From Haberlea rhodopensis (Eukaryota; Streptophyta; Magnoliopsida; Lamiales; Gesneriaceae), in NCBI GenBank assembly GCA_907163345.1, contig CAJQUN010000051.1, positions 186,001 through 250,000 of the forward strand: 64,000 nt of DNA, written 5' to 3'. Positions 47,216 to 58,962 of the stretch are shown one piece after another. Below the pieces are notes generated by a model, which searched no databases, was not told the DNA's origin, and worked only from the letters and a program-made list of their open reading frames with translations. The translations under genes were made by a program, and so were the position numbers. Every line of letters starts with the position of its first letter. Positions within the stretch are counted from its first letter, which is position 1.

Positions 47216-47424
47216 GCTGTAACACAAATGTTAACAACAATTCCAAAGCAATACATGATATACCGTTAGATAACAGGAGTGATATAAGCATGTTAGTATA
47301 ACAGGATATACAAAATATGCACCACATGCATAAACATGCTTCAAATGTAAGCACCTAGCCTATCATGCTAAGGCTACCCTTCACTCGTTCCCGGGTTCTC
47401 TAACCACTGCTCTGATACCACTAA
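47216..47424 (-). promoter_or_regulatory. E7 primer-binding site and gag leader
   Basis: The complement of TGGTATCAGAGC is at 47409-47420. The conserved GAAGGGTAGCCTTAGCA string follows; the leader ends GTTAACATTTGTGTTACAGC directly before the ATG. Confidence 0.87.
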
Positions 47425-49477
47425 TGTAAGGACCATAATCCTTAAATGCGGAATCAAGGCATAATAGAGCTAATATAAATGATCAGAGTGAGAAATAACG
47501 TGTTGAGTCTATGAGCTTAAGCATTACATGCCAAAATAAGGACTACCAAAAATTGATTAATTACATTCCAATCAATGAATGTTCAATTATAGTTTTATAC
47601 TACTCCTAGAGTAGATACTATCCAATTAATCATGTCCTTCAGTCTCAAAAGCATCCTCAAAAGCTCACCATCTCAACCCGTCTAGCCCTTCTATCATGCC
47701 AAACGTGTACCTACAAGGACAACCCCCAAACATGAGCAATAATAATCATTCATATTCAACACAATATGAAGATAAAGCGTAAATGCATAATCATAATAAA
47801 ACACTTCCTGTTTCCCCATGCATTTCAAACGCTTCCCGTTTGGTTGTCCCTGTACCATAACTCATGAGTATAATCAATAGATTATTTTAAATGGTCTAAA
47901 CATGTCATGAACATATACCATTTCATCAATACCAAATACTGATCACCAATCCCTAGTCTGTCCATCACAATGTATTTTAATGCCCCTCGCTTATTTACAT
48001 ATAGACGGCATAGGATAACCTCGCTTCAATGGACTGCGGGACTCCCACCCCTCGCCTCTCATTGAGCGGCAGATACCCTTTCCTCGTCCTATATGATAAC
48101 CACGCTCAAATGTGACATGCGGCGCTCCCACCCCTCGCTTCACATTTAGCGGAACCAAACCAAATAGCGGCAAGCATTAAAATCATCAAGGGATGACCAC
48201 GACTCATGGGATATGCACCAATAATCATATGCATCTATAAACATCATGCATAACATGTATTTGCATCCACTATGCAATACCACATATATACTTGCATCCA
48301 CAATGCATAAACAATAAGTATATAAGATACATGTACCGTTGGGGTGCCCGTACGTCCACTACGTACCTTTCCAAAATGTAGGGTATGGTAGGACTTCAAT
48401 GCCTTGGCTGTGTTGCCACCTGGGTTGGTTCTACACATTCACAAATATCAATATTAGAACCCAATAATAGTCCAATACCAAAAATCCTACAAAAAATCCA
48501 AAAAAAACCCAATTTTGGCTTTCGCGATCGATCGCCCCTCACGGCGATCGATCGCCAATCCTCACTGTCCGAGAATCAAAAATTTGCACCCTTCGGCGAT
48601 CGATCGCCACCCCTGGCGCGATCGATCGCCAGACCCGCCGATCGATCGCCCAAGAGTGGCGATCGATCGCCAATTGCTTGAAAAGCCCACTGCCTGGGCG
48701 CGATCGATCGCCTGGAAAGGGGCGATCGATCGCCAACCTCTGTTACCCGAAAAACTCCATTTTTGCACCTCAAAACCATTCCAATCCATTCCAACACTTA
48801 ATCCAACCAACCAACAACATAAATATTAACATAAACCACCAAAACATACTTCAAAACAAGTATAAATCTAACCAATAACCAAACCCACAACAACCCAACA
48901 CAAACCCATTTTAAAACCATTCAAAACCAACCCAAACTTAAACAAAACACAACAAAATCAACCATGAGGTATCCGTACCTCTTGGGACCTCAAATCACCC
49001 AATATACTCCACAAAATAAGATTTTGCAAGGGCTTCTCTTCACCCCAAGGCTGGAACTCGAAAATGAGGGGAAGGGTTTGTGTGGGAAATGATTTGGTAA
49101 AGTGAAAGTGATTTGGATGAGGTGGGGTTGGGTATAAAAGTGTTGGGTTTAATAAAATGCATACCAAAATAATTCTATGGTGTATAAAACACCCCAACAT
49201 GATATTTTTCAAAGCATTTACTCATAATGCACCAAATATCAATTAAACACATGATTTCCAATTAATTGCTACCAAAGGCAAATAAATCATGCTTCCAATA
49301 ATATTTACCCCACATGCACCACATGCACCCTGAAATGCAACCCCGGGTCACCCTATCCACATGACCATGCATTTCCATAAGGTAAATAAATTCCAACACG
49401 TAATTAATTACCACATAATTAAACATAATAATCGTAATTAATGCCCAAATGAAATTAACCATTTCGGGGATATCACA
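47425..49477 (-). repeat. E7 5' LTR (2053 bp)
   Basis: Near-identical to 38453-40506. Palindromes start at 48525, 48545, 48597, 48619, 48639, 48660, 48701, 48723. GTACGT/ACGTAC 48350-48366; hairpins about 47980-48170. Confidence 0.93.
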
Positions 49478-50395
49478 ATACTGTGGGAAGAAAAACTCAA
49501 TAGAGTAGTGGGTCTTTACCCAACAATCCTCAAATGCCGATACACCCTGGACACTCCAATGTCCCTATGTACTTAACATAACCTGATCCTACTCCCTTAG
49601 GACTCATCCTACACCCTCATGGGTGGTGTGACCATGTCTACCACATGTCACATCGACAGAAAGCGAGTAATTTCCTCCATGATTACTCCTGTCGTCAAAT
49701 CACATGGCCAAAAGCCATTCCAACGAGCATACCTCAAGGGTATCACCACTCGTAATATGATTACCCCAAAAATAAGCTGCGGTACGATCACATGTACAGC
49801 GCATCCATCCATTCCTCGAGCAACCCGCTCGGTATAAGGGTCACGTCAATCGGTTACGCACACACCACCTTGTGCTCGGTACTGGCACCCAAGGCATATC
49901 ACTGAATACGTATACTCAACACATTGTTCATCGTAACGATGATGCATGTCTAATAAGACATCTCCTACACCATCGTCATCGTCATCCTGTGACGACACAT
50001 GCCAACTCATGGCATCTAAGGCATTGCCAACTAGTGACGATACATGTACATCAGCGTATGTCATCCACTATCATGCTAGTAAAATAGGCATAATAAAACA
50101 TGTATATCAACGCATGCCAGCTACAATAATGCTAACAGAATAGCAATAACTCATACCTCATCGCTAACAATATAGCGGTATACCTGTCTCCGTCGCTCAA
50201 TAATAGTACGAAATCAGCACCCATCGCTCGAAGGCGGCAAAATCCTGTGCTGAGTACATAGCGGCACAATCCATCGCTATAGAATCGACGGCATGACACC
50301 TCGTCATATAATAAGTGGCATGAAACCTCGCTATACACCTGAGCATGAATCAACGTCCACATAATAGCGGAAAGAGGCATCACTATCAATACATC

Positions 50396-50740
50396 TGGCG
50401 GAATGAACCATCGCCAATCAATATAGCGGAATGAACCATTGCTATCATTACACCTGGCGGAATGAACCATCGCCAATCAATATAGCGGAATGAACCATCG
50501 CTATCAATACACCTGGCGGAATGAATCATCGCCAATAAATATAGCGGAATGAACCGTCGCTATCAATACACCTGGCGGAATGAACCATCGCCAATAAATA
50601 TAGCGGAATGAACCGTCGCTATCAATACACCTGGCGGAATGAACCATCACCAATAAATATAGCGAAATGAACCGTCGCTATCAATACACCTGGCGGAATG
50701 AACCATCGCCAATAAGTATAAATCGACACAGCGGGACACA
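50396..50740 (-). repeat. X minisatellite: 59-bp unit of two alternating hairpins
   Basis: Six units begin at 50396, 50455, 50514, 50573, 50632 and 50691, exactly 59 bp apart. Each has two hairpins around nearly the same loop (GAATGAACCAT): TGGCG/CGCCA and TAGCG/CGCTA. The outer pair G-C in one is A-T in the other, so pairing is kept. Relaxed versions extend left to about 50150 and right to about 50950. Confidence 0.88.
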
Positions 50741-50975
50741 TCACCGCTATCATCCGTGTCATCACAAAGGAATGAATCATCATCCTAACAAGCGGCATCT
50801 CATCCTCGCTTCTTCATACAAGCGGTATCTCATCCTCGCTTCGTATGGCATCCACGTAAGCAGAATTTTGCTCCTTATGGAAATCCACGTAAGCGGAATT
50901 TTTCCTCGCTTCCTATGGAATCCATGTCAGCAGAATTCTTGCTTCTTATGGAATTGAGTCACTTATCAGTAGTGC

Positions 50976-51170
50976 ATTTCAATGCTTCTTACTACTCCAC
51001 ATAAGCGGAATTTTTCCTCGCTTCATATGGACCTTAGCATAAGCATTGAAATCCTCACTAGGATAACCTGGACTCGTGAAATATCAATAGTGCATTTCAA
51101 TGCTTCTTACTACTCCATATAAGCGGAATTCTTCCTCGCTTCATATGGACCTTAGTGTAAGCATTGAAAT
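50976..51170. repeat. Two tandem nested stem-loops in X
   Basis: Units 50976-51052 and 51094-51170, offset 118 bp. Each begins ATTTCAATGCTT and ends AAGCATTGAAAT (12-bp perfect arms) and encloses a second inverted repeat, CCATATAAGCGG against CGCTTCATATGG. Confidence 0.85.
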
Positions 51171-52815
51171 CCTCACTTTATATTTCACATTATACATATG
51201 CAAAACGATGCGTATCAACATGTATCATATCATAATGCACTATCTTATGCATACCTTGATTTACCTTGTGTTAAATGACTAAACACATAATACATGTTAC
51301 CCTTGGGATGCCCGTACATATGTATAATCATCATTCCTTTTCGTACTCCATATTTCCTGTAACCTGCAACCATCAGGGTTAACAGCAATAGCCATATACG
51401 CTATGCATCAACATTCAATACATATATGCAACCACTTGCATGTCCATACGTATACCAAGACATGTTACCTCGGAAATATCCCTTTACCTGATTCTCTTAC
51501 AAAATCAGATTCCTTGGCACGTAACACACGGAGTGCAGACATCACTATTAATGCCATCCTATCGTGTTCCACACGATTCCTGCAACCACAATGGTTAGCA
51601 ATACCACTTTTCATATCATAATAGCACATAAACAATTTGTTATGTCATACAACATTAATGCCATCATGCATAAATATGTGCTATCAATAACTTCCTAGGC
51701 CCTTAACAGCCCCAATGAGCAACCTGGCTCTGATACCACTAATGTAAGGACCCCATTAGCCCTTAACCCCCGATTAGTGTATTAATCACTATGTGTGGCA
51801 CATGCTTTCAATAAAAAGTCAATCGGGAAGCTCAGATGATACTTTACCATTGAATGGCAATTACAAAATTTCCTTTAATAGTCAATGTCATAAGATCATC
51901 AGCCTAACAACAATTAGACTCATATGTTCGCCCTTTACCATCCCCTTGGTGCCACTTTTTACATTGTGGGTTTTTATAAAAATTTGGGCAGAGTCTCCCC
52001 ATAAATAGAGCTGTCCCGAAATAAAAGCACAACACATAACATAATTCCCGACCTGGGAAACACATAATACTCATCAGAATGCAGTAATACAAGTAAATTC
52101 CCAGCCAGGGAAGACACCACACATATGACGACAAAAGTGGGTTTCAACACCCACACAATACACCAATGATTCTCATATCATTTAGCAATTCTACCTCTAA
52201 TTGCATGCAACATCAAATGAAAGAGAGAAAGGCTCATGCCTTTATATACAATCCATATACAAGTATAATCGTGCTCACATGCGAGCAACATGAATATGTA
52301 TATAACCCTCAGGTGTATATAGGTACTCTATACGATACCGTGCTCCATCAAGCCCTGGTACCACGATCCTGGGAGTAAATCCAATCAACAGCTCGAGCTC
52401 AACTCCAAAGCCATCGATGTACCTGTTCACCTGCCCCAACAGAGACAGCCCCCAACGGGGTGAGCATACCAATACACAAAATCCCATAATCACAAAAAAT
52501 GAAATTCATAATTTACAACAAAGGTAAATACTAATGAATTTAAATGATACTCCCTGGATGGCAACCTCATCCGGGATTCCGTGTACTGTCCCTGTTCTCA
52601 CAATCATCAAACTCATCAAATCTCAAAAAATCAGTAAATCAACACATTGATTAACCCATCGCATGCCAAATCCTCGAGTATCAATAGATAGTGATTCCAA
52701 ATTCATTATACATGCAAATATAGATATCTCAATATCTAATACTGATTTCACAACCTCGCTATCAATCACAGATAGCTCAAATGCCTAGCATTTATTTTAC
52801 AAATCCTTCATTATA

Positions 52816-53018
52816 CCTAGACATCTCAAATGTCTTATAATGAATACATGATTCTACGAACCTAGACATCTCAAATGTCTTATAATGAATACATGATTCT
52901 ACAACCTAGACATCTCAAATGTCTTATAATGAATACATGATTCTACGATCCTAGACATCTCAAATGTCTTATAATGAATACATGATTCTACGATCCTAGA
53001 CATCTCAAATGTCTTACA
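52816..53018 (-). repeat. 45-bp hairpin minisatellite in X LTR
   Basis: Units begin (CCTAGACATC) at 52816, 52861, 52905, 52950 and 52995. Each holds AGACAT-CTCAA-ATGTCT, a 6-bp stem. An outlying copy at 52722-52737 reads AGATAT-CTCA-ATATCT, with both arms changed together. Confidence 0.88.
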
Positions 53019-53997
53019 ATAGTCATATAAACCCAGTACCCCTTATATCTTGTAAGAGTTATCCTACTCTAGTGTCACGCACGCTACAAGCGGCAATATC
53101 AAGATTTGGTCGTTCCTTGGCTATATCAACATATATATATATATATAACCATACGCACAATATTCAATGCAATCAAAAATACCTTATGCATTTCACAATG
53201 CTCTAATATATATAGTAATGCTCTTACGTCGCACGTACCTTAAATCTCCGAAGTCCGAGCCAAACCTTGCTCGAGTTCCATGCTCCGAGGAACGATGTGC
53301 TAACACGATAAATAATTCACAATTATTTACGAACATGCAACCCATGCTCAAGCACACCCATAACCCTCAAAATATTGTCAACACACGACAATTAACCTTT
53401 AAAAAGACCTGGGGCAGGGTACATGCAGGGAGGGAAATAAATGAGACAATATCGAAAATTGTTCAAGAACACCCTAAAATTTTCGAACCCTTATCTCACA
53501 AATCGAACCCAATTAAACACCATAATTCATCTAAAATGTGAATTAAGCTATCAATAGCAAGAATCAACACCCTTGCCAAAAACCCCCAAATTTCGAACCA
53601 AACCCTACAAAAATTCGAAAATAATTTCGAACCAAAACCACCAATTTCAGCAGGGAAATAAACGAGAAGCATGAAAAAGAGGTAAATGAGGTTACCCAAT
53701 CGAAAATCGGAAGGAAAATCGACCGAAATCGAAGAACCCTAGCTTTTGGGGATCGACGCATTCTGCCAAAATCCGAACGAGAAACGCGACCAAATTTCGA
53801 ATTGCCGGAGGGGATAGCTGCGCCTCGACGAGACGAAGCCGGTGGCGGGTCGCACGCGCCGAACGGCGGCCGGACGGCGGCGGGCGCACGGCCTGAAGCC
53901 GCAGGGGCTGGGGGCGACGGGAAAATCGCGTGCGGGGAGAGAGAGAAGAAAATTGGGGCTGAAATGAAATTAATTCTAAAATCTCGGGTTCAACTGA

Positions 53998-54005
53998 TAT
54001 TTATA
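53998..54005 (-). promoter_or_regulatory. TATA box of X LTR
   Basis: TATAAATA on the minus strand, about 330 bp from the LTR start and about 50 bp upstream of the CG-rich block. It fits the expected promoter position of an LTR; the start site itself is not shown by the sequence. Confidence 0.6.
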
Positions 54006-54332
54006 GCAAAAATACCCCGAAATACTAATAGCCCCACAAATACATCACGATTCATTAAAAATCATCTGTTTTCAAAAATTCTCTCTCTAACTTCAAAACC
54101 CCCTACCGGTGCTCACACAAGCACCCGAGATCCCGAGACACATCAAAAACCCAACTTAGGTTTTTCACCCAAATGAGAATACAATCTCAACCTCTGGATC
54201 CAACGATCCCAACTACCCAAATAAACGAGCCCAGAAGGCCCAACACCCGATTAAACTCCAAATTGCCACGTAAAACCACTTTAGGGATTATTAACACTAC
54301 GGGATTAACATCCATAATCCCTGGTCATCACA

Positions 54333-54441
54333 CATGTGGTTCTTTCCCCCTGATTATATGATTGTATACACTAAATACATGGATTAATACACTAATAGCG
54401 GGTTAAGGGCACGGGGGTCCTTACATTAGTGGTATCAGAGC
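54333..54441 (+). repeat. Y: LTR 3' tail and primer-binding site
   Basis: 54333-54425 matches the 3' end of the X LTR in inverse orientation (shared GATTAATACACTAAT, GGTTAAGGGC, GGGGTCCTTACA). PBS TGGTATCAGAGC is at 54430-54441. So X appears to have inserted into the 5' LTR of a plus-strand relative; the rest of that LTR is not present. Confidence 0.78.
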
Positions 54442-54750
54442 AGTGGTTTGCTTGTTTGGGGTTGTTGAGGGCCTAGGAACATGTTAATGGAATAATTATA
54501 TGTCATGACATTTGTTGAACCGTAATATAATCCATTGATTATGATTATGTGTTGTGGTAAAGAGAACAATCAAGATGAGCATTTTTAAATGCATTGGAAT
54601 ATAGGAAGTACTTTGTATTCATGGTTTATGCATTTACTTTATAATCATATTGTGGTGAATATGGTTTATTATATGCTCCTGGTTTGGGATCGTTCCTATG
54701 GGTACGTTTGGCATGGAGGGCTAAGGCCTGGGTTGACGGGCACCAAACGG

Positions 54751-55432
54751 TAACATGTATTTTATATACTTCTTGGATTATGCATTGTGGTTGCATATAC
54801 ATATTGGATGTTTGGTGCATAGCATGTATAGTCGTTGTTATACTCGAGTGATGATTTTTATGCTTTCCCATCGTCATTTGAAGCGATGATAGAATACTTG
54901 CCGCTGTCATATCGTAGCGAGGAAAGAATATTTGCCGCTAAATGTTGAAGCGATGGTAAATTCTGCATGTCGCATTTGAAGCGAGGTTATTCGATGCCAC
55001 TGATATGTCGAACCGAGGGGTATTAGTGCCGCGGTCATGACTAGCGAAGTGCATTAAAATACACTGTTATAACAAGACTATCATTGGTGATTAACATGTA
55101 CTTTGTATACATATTGGATTATGCGTTGTGGTTGCAGGTATAGATTGGATGCTTGGTGCATACCCCCATGAGTCGTTGTAATATGCGAGTGATGATTTTA
55201 ATGCTTTGCCGCTGTCATTTGAAGGGATGATAGAATACTTGCCGCTGTAATATCGTAGCGAGAAAAGAATATTTGCCGCTAAACATTGAAGCGATGTTTG
55301 AAATTCCGCATGTCGCATTTGAAGCGAGGTTATTCGATGCCGCTGATATGTCGAAGTGAGGGGTATTAGTGCCGCGGTCATGACAAGCGATGTGCATTAA
55401 AATACACTGCTATAACAAGGCTAGGGATTGGC
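54751..55432 (+). repeat. 341-bp tandem duplication in Y
   Basis: Copy 1 at 54751-55091, copy 2 at 55092-55432, both starting TAACATGTA and holding AGCGA...CCGCT hairpins. The copies differ at many sites, so the duplication is not recent. Confidence 0.8.
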
Positions 55433-55441
55433 TAATTCTAA

Positions 55442-55900
55442 GGCGATGGTTCATGCCGCCGGGTATATATATAGCGATCGTTCATTCCGCTAGTTCTATG
55501 GCGATGGTTCATGCCACCGGGTATCTACATAGCGATGGTTCATTCTGCTAGTCTTATGGCGATGGTTCATGCCGCCGGGTATCTATATAGCGACGGTTCA
55601 TTCCGCTAGTCTTTTGGCAATGGTTCATGCCGCCGGGTATCTATATAGCTATGGTCCATTCCGCTAATTCTATGGCGATGGTTCATGCCACCGGGTATAT
55701 ATAACGATGGTACATTCCGCTAATTCTATGGCGATGGTTCATGCCGCTGGGTATATATAGCGATGGTACATTCCGCTAATTCTATGGCGATGGTTCATGC
55801 CACCGGGTATATGTAGCGATGGTGCATTCCGCTGATTCTATGGCGATGGTTCATACCGCCGGATATCTATAGCGATGATTTATTCCGCTAACTCGATAGT
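55442..55900 (+). repeat. Y minisatellite: 56-58 bp unit of two alternating hairpins
   Basis: Units begin (GGCGATGG or GGCAATGG) at 55442, 55500, 55558, 55616, 55674, 55730, 55786 and 55842. Each pairs GGCG/CGCC in one half and AGCG/CGCT in the other. It is the inverted counterpart of the X array with independent changes. Confidence 0.86.
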
Positions 55901-56903
55901 GATGATCTATTCCGCTGATTCTATAGCGGGGGTCTATGTCGCTGATTGTATAGCAATGTTTTATGCCGATGGTTCTATAGCGAGGGATCATGCCACTAAT
56001 TTTATAGCGATGGATTATGCCACTATGTATGTAGCACAGGATTGTGCCGCCTTCGAGCGATGGGTGCTGATTGTGTACCACTGCTGGGCAATGGATACAG
56101 GTATGCAGCTATCGTATTAGCGATGAGCTATGGTAGATTACTATTTTGTTATTGATATTGTGGATGTCATGTGTTGACATGTACCGTCACGAGTTGACTT
56201 TGTTATTAGATGTCATGTGTTGACATATATCGTCATGGGTTGACGATGTTATTGTGGATGTCATGTGTTGACATGTACCGTCACAGGATGACGATGATAT
56301 AGTGGATGTTCTATGTAGACGGATGTCGTCGTTACGATGAAAAATACAGTTAGGTATATGTATTTAGTCGTATGCGCCGTACAGGAAGTGTACCGCAACA
56401 TATTTGAGGTAAATATTTTACGAGTAGTGGTACCTTGGATGTACTCGTTGGGATGGCTATGGTCAAGTGACTGATAGTAAGAGTAGTTATTGAGGAAACA
56501 ACTTGTATTTATTGATGTGGCGTATGGTGGACATGGTCACACCCACACATGGAGGTGTGGAATAAAATCCTAATGGATTAGGACTGCATTGTGGTTGAGT
56601 AAGGACACCGGTATGTCCATTGTGCTTTGGTGTTTTAGAAAATATTGGGTGATGACCCACTACTCTAAATGGATGTTACGGTATAGTATACCGGGATGGA
56701 ACGTATGATACGTTGATAGGTTTGGTATAAACCTAAGGAGGCAGCGATCTGCTAGCCAGGTATTGTTGCAGTATTATAGTGAGCTTGTAGTAACCATTAT
56801 ACTGCTCGTTGGAACCGAGTTTGGTGAATCGTATGATGATACGATGAGGTTTATAGTGGACTCTTGTAGTCACTATGTGGCATAAGGATTGAGGCAGGGA
56901 ATG

Positions 56904-58918
56904 TGTAAGGACCCTAGATCCTTAAGTACGGATTAAAGACATAAATAGAGCTAATCATGCTATATCAGAGTTTAATAGTTCGTGTTGAGGCTTTGAGCCC
57001 TAAGAATTACATGCCAAGTCAAGGACTATCAAATGGATTAATTACATTCTCAAACAAATGAATGTTATTCCCTATAGCTTTACACTACTCCTAGAGTAGA
57101 TACTATACAAAAATAATCATGTCCTTCTAATCAAAAGCGTTCTTCACGAGGTCACCGCCTCAACCCGCCTTAGCCCCTTATCATGCCAAAATGTACCTAC
57201 ATGGACAACCCCCAAAACATGAGCATAATATTATTCATATCCAACACAACATGAATATAAGGCGTAAATGCATAAATCATAATAAAACACTTCCTGTTTT
57301 TCCCATGCATTTTAAACGCTCCCTTTTTGGTTGTCCCTGTACCATAACTCATGAGTATAATCAATAGATTATTTAATGGTTCACACATGTCATGACATAA
57401 CACCATTCCATATTCATCAATTACCAATCCCTAGTCTGTTCATCACGATGTATTTTAATGCCCCTCGCTTCACATATAGGCGTTGTAGAATAAACTCGCT
57501 TCAATGGACATGCGGTACTCCCACCCCTCGCTTCACATTTTAGCGGCAAATATTCTTTCCTCGCCTCATATGATAACCACGCTTCAATGTGACATGCGGC
57601 ACTCCCACCCCTCGCTTCACATTTAGCGGCACCAAATAAAATAGCGGCAAGCATTAAAATCATCAAGGGGATGACCATGACTCATGGGATGTGCACCAAT
57701 AATCATCATATGCATATACCATCATCATGCATAATTCAACATGTATTTGCATCCACAATGCATAATTCCATATATACTCGCATCCACAATGCATAATCAA
57801 TGAGTATAATAGATACATGTACCGTTGGGTGCCCGTACGTCCTCTACGTACCTTTCCAAAAGTGGAATTTGATATGGCTTCACTTCCTTCGCTGCGTCGC
57901 CACCTGGGATGGTTCTACACAATCACACAACCCCATATTAGAAGCCAAATAATAGCAAAATACCAAAAATTCGTCAAAAATATCCATTTTCCAAAATTCT
58001 GCTGCTGGCGATCGATCGCTGCATCGAGGCGATCGATCGCGAGCCTTACCGATCGATCGCTTCGATGTAGCGATCGATCGCCTAATCTTTCTGCCTCGAG
58101 GCGATCGATCGGTAAGGCTCGTGATCGATCGCTTGCCTTGCATTTCGCCACTGCCCTTCGGCGATCGATCGCCACAGCCTGTACATGCGATTTCACCATT
58201 TTTATGCCATAATTTCTTCACCATTCCTACCAACACATACACCAACAAACCAATAACATAAAAACACTATAAACCTTCAACAAACATCACAATACTACCC
58301 AAAAATCCAACATCCAACCAAAATAATACCAATCCCAACAAACCCATCTCAAAAACTCAAATATCAAACCCAAATCAAAATAAATCCTTGCAAAAACAAC
58401 TAGGAAGGATATATACCCTTCCTAGACCTCAAATCTTTCCAAGAATCACACCAATGGAGTTTTTGCAAAGGTTTCTCTTCCACTTTAAAGCCAAAATCGA
58501 AAATGGGGGAAAGGGGTTAGGGTTGGGAGAGAAATTGGGGATTTTGTAAAGTGATGGGTAAAGGTGGGGTAATTTGGTTATAAGGGTTTAATTAAAAATT
58601 ATACCCCAAAAATTAACATGATGTATAAAATACCCCAACATGGTATTTTAAAAGCATTTTACCAACATGCACCCAAAACCTCAATTAAATCCATTCTTTC
58701 CAATTAATTGCCAACCATAACAAATAAATCATGCCAATACCCAATTCTCCCAACATGCACAACATGCACCTTGAAATGCACTCCCGGGTCACGCCTACCA
58801 TGTGACTAAGTATTTCATCAAGATAATTAATTCCAACACATAGATCAATTATCACCATAATTAATCATATAAACATAATTAATGCACAATTGCAATTAAT
58901 TATTTCAGGGATATCACA
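56904..58918 (-). repeat. E8 3' LTR (2015 bp)
   Basis: Minus strand: TGTGATATCCCTG at 58918 to GGGTCCTTACA at 56904. Seven palindromes start at 58009, 58030, 58050, 58071, 58102, 58122, 58162 (spacings 21, 20, 21, 31, 20, 40), a changed layout. GTACGT/ACGTAC 57835-57851; hairpins about 57455-57650. Confidence 0.92.
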
Positions 58919-58954
58919 ATACTCCCATACTTATAAGATTTCGTCCTCGAAATC
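58919..58954 (-). promoter_or_regulatory. E8 polypurine tract and hairpin
   Basis: The complement of AAGTATGGGAGTAT followed by perfect GATTTCG-AGGA-CGAAATC (58937-58954, minus strand). Confidence 0.82.
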
Positions 58955-58962
58955 GCATGCAC

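Larger units (their letters stand above)
38453..49477 (-). mobile_element. E7: young Ty3/gypsy element nested in X, carrying solo LTR S1
   Basis: 11025 bp with LTRs 38453-40506 and 47425-49477, flanked by the 5-bp duplication ATACT (38448-38452 and 49478-49482). The LTR pair shows only about eight differences by eye in 2.05 kb (about 0.4 percent), the closest pair in the window. Coding is broken by two gag stops, a frameshift and the 2.1-kb solo LTR S1 in RT. Its own length without S1 is about 8.9 kb. Confidence 0.96.
49483..51742 (-). mobile_element. X internal region: non-coding, hairpin-rich
   Basis: Read on the minus strand from the PBS (complement of TGGTATCAGAGC at 51727-51738) leftward, about 2.26 kb, plus the 225 bp at 38228-38452. 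I find no gag or pol homology in any frame. It contains pieces resembling the downstream half of the gypsy LTRs (ACGGGCATCCC...GGTAACATGTA near 51300), two nested stem-loops (50976-51170), a 59-bp hairpin repeat (50396-50740) and degenerate relatives to 50150. It is inverted and co-linear with Y. It could be a non-autonomous derivative living off related elements; that is inference. Confidence 0.75.
51743..54332 (-). repeat. X LTR (2590 bp)
   Basis: Minus strand: TGTGATGACCAGGG at 54332 to GGGGTCCTTACA at 51743, followed by the PBS. It has a TATA box (TATAAATA, complement of 53998-54005), a CG-rich block just downstream (53806-53945), then intron-like AT-rich sequence, and a 45-bp minisatellite (52816-53018). 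It lacks the CGATCGATCG array of the other gypsy LTRs. Only the one LTR is present; the other end of X is lost. Confidence 0.85.
54442..56903 (+). mobile_element. Y internal region: non-coding, hairpin-rich
   Basis: About 2.46 kb without gag or pol. It starts with the leader string TTGTTGAGGGCCTAGGAA shared with X, then LTR-like pieces (CATTGATTATGATTATGTG, TAGGAAGTACTT), a 341-bp tandem duplication (54751-55091 and 55092-55432), an array of 56-58 bp hairpin units (55442-55900) fading to about 56110, and three TGTCA/TGACA-type repeats (56160-56300). The end (56680-56903) matches X at 38228-38452. The next base begins the E8 LTR. Confidence 0.75.

Noticed and set aside
50396..50740. Regular repeats with variable parts that could suggest a CRISPR array
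   Set aside because: The repeat is continuous (59 bp, no unique spacers), the setting is a plant retrotransposon and no cas genes exist.
53802..54176. 124-codon open frame over the CG-rich block, read as a possible host exon
   Set aside because: It lies in the X LTR, opposite to the apparent promoter, with no recognisable domain.
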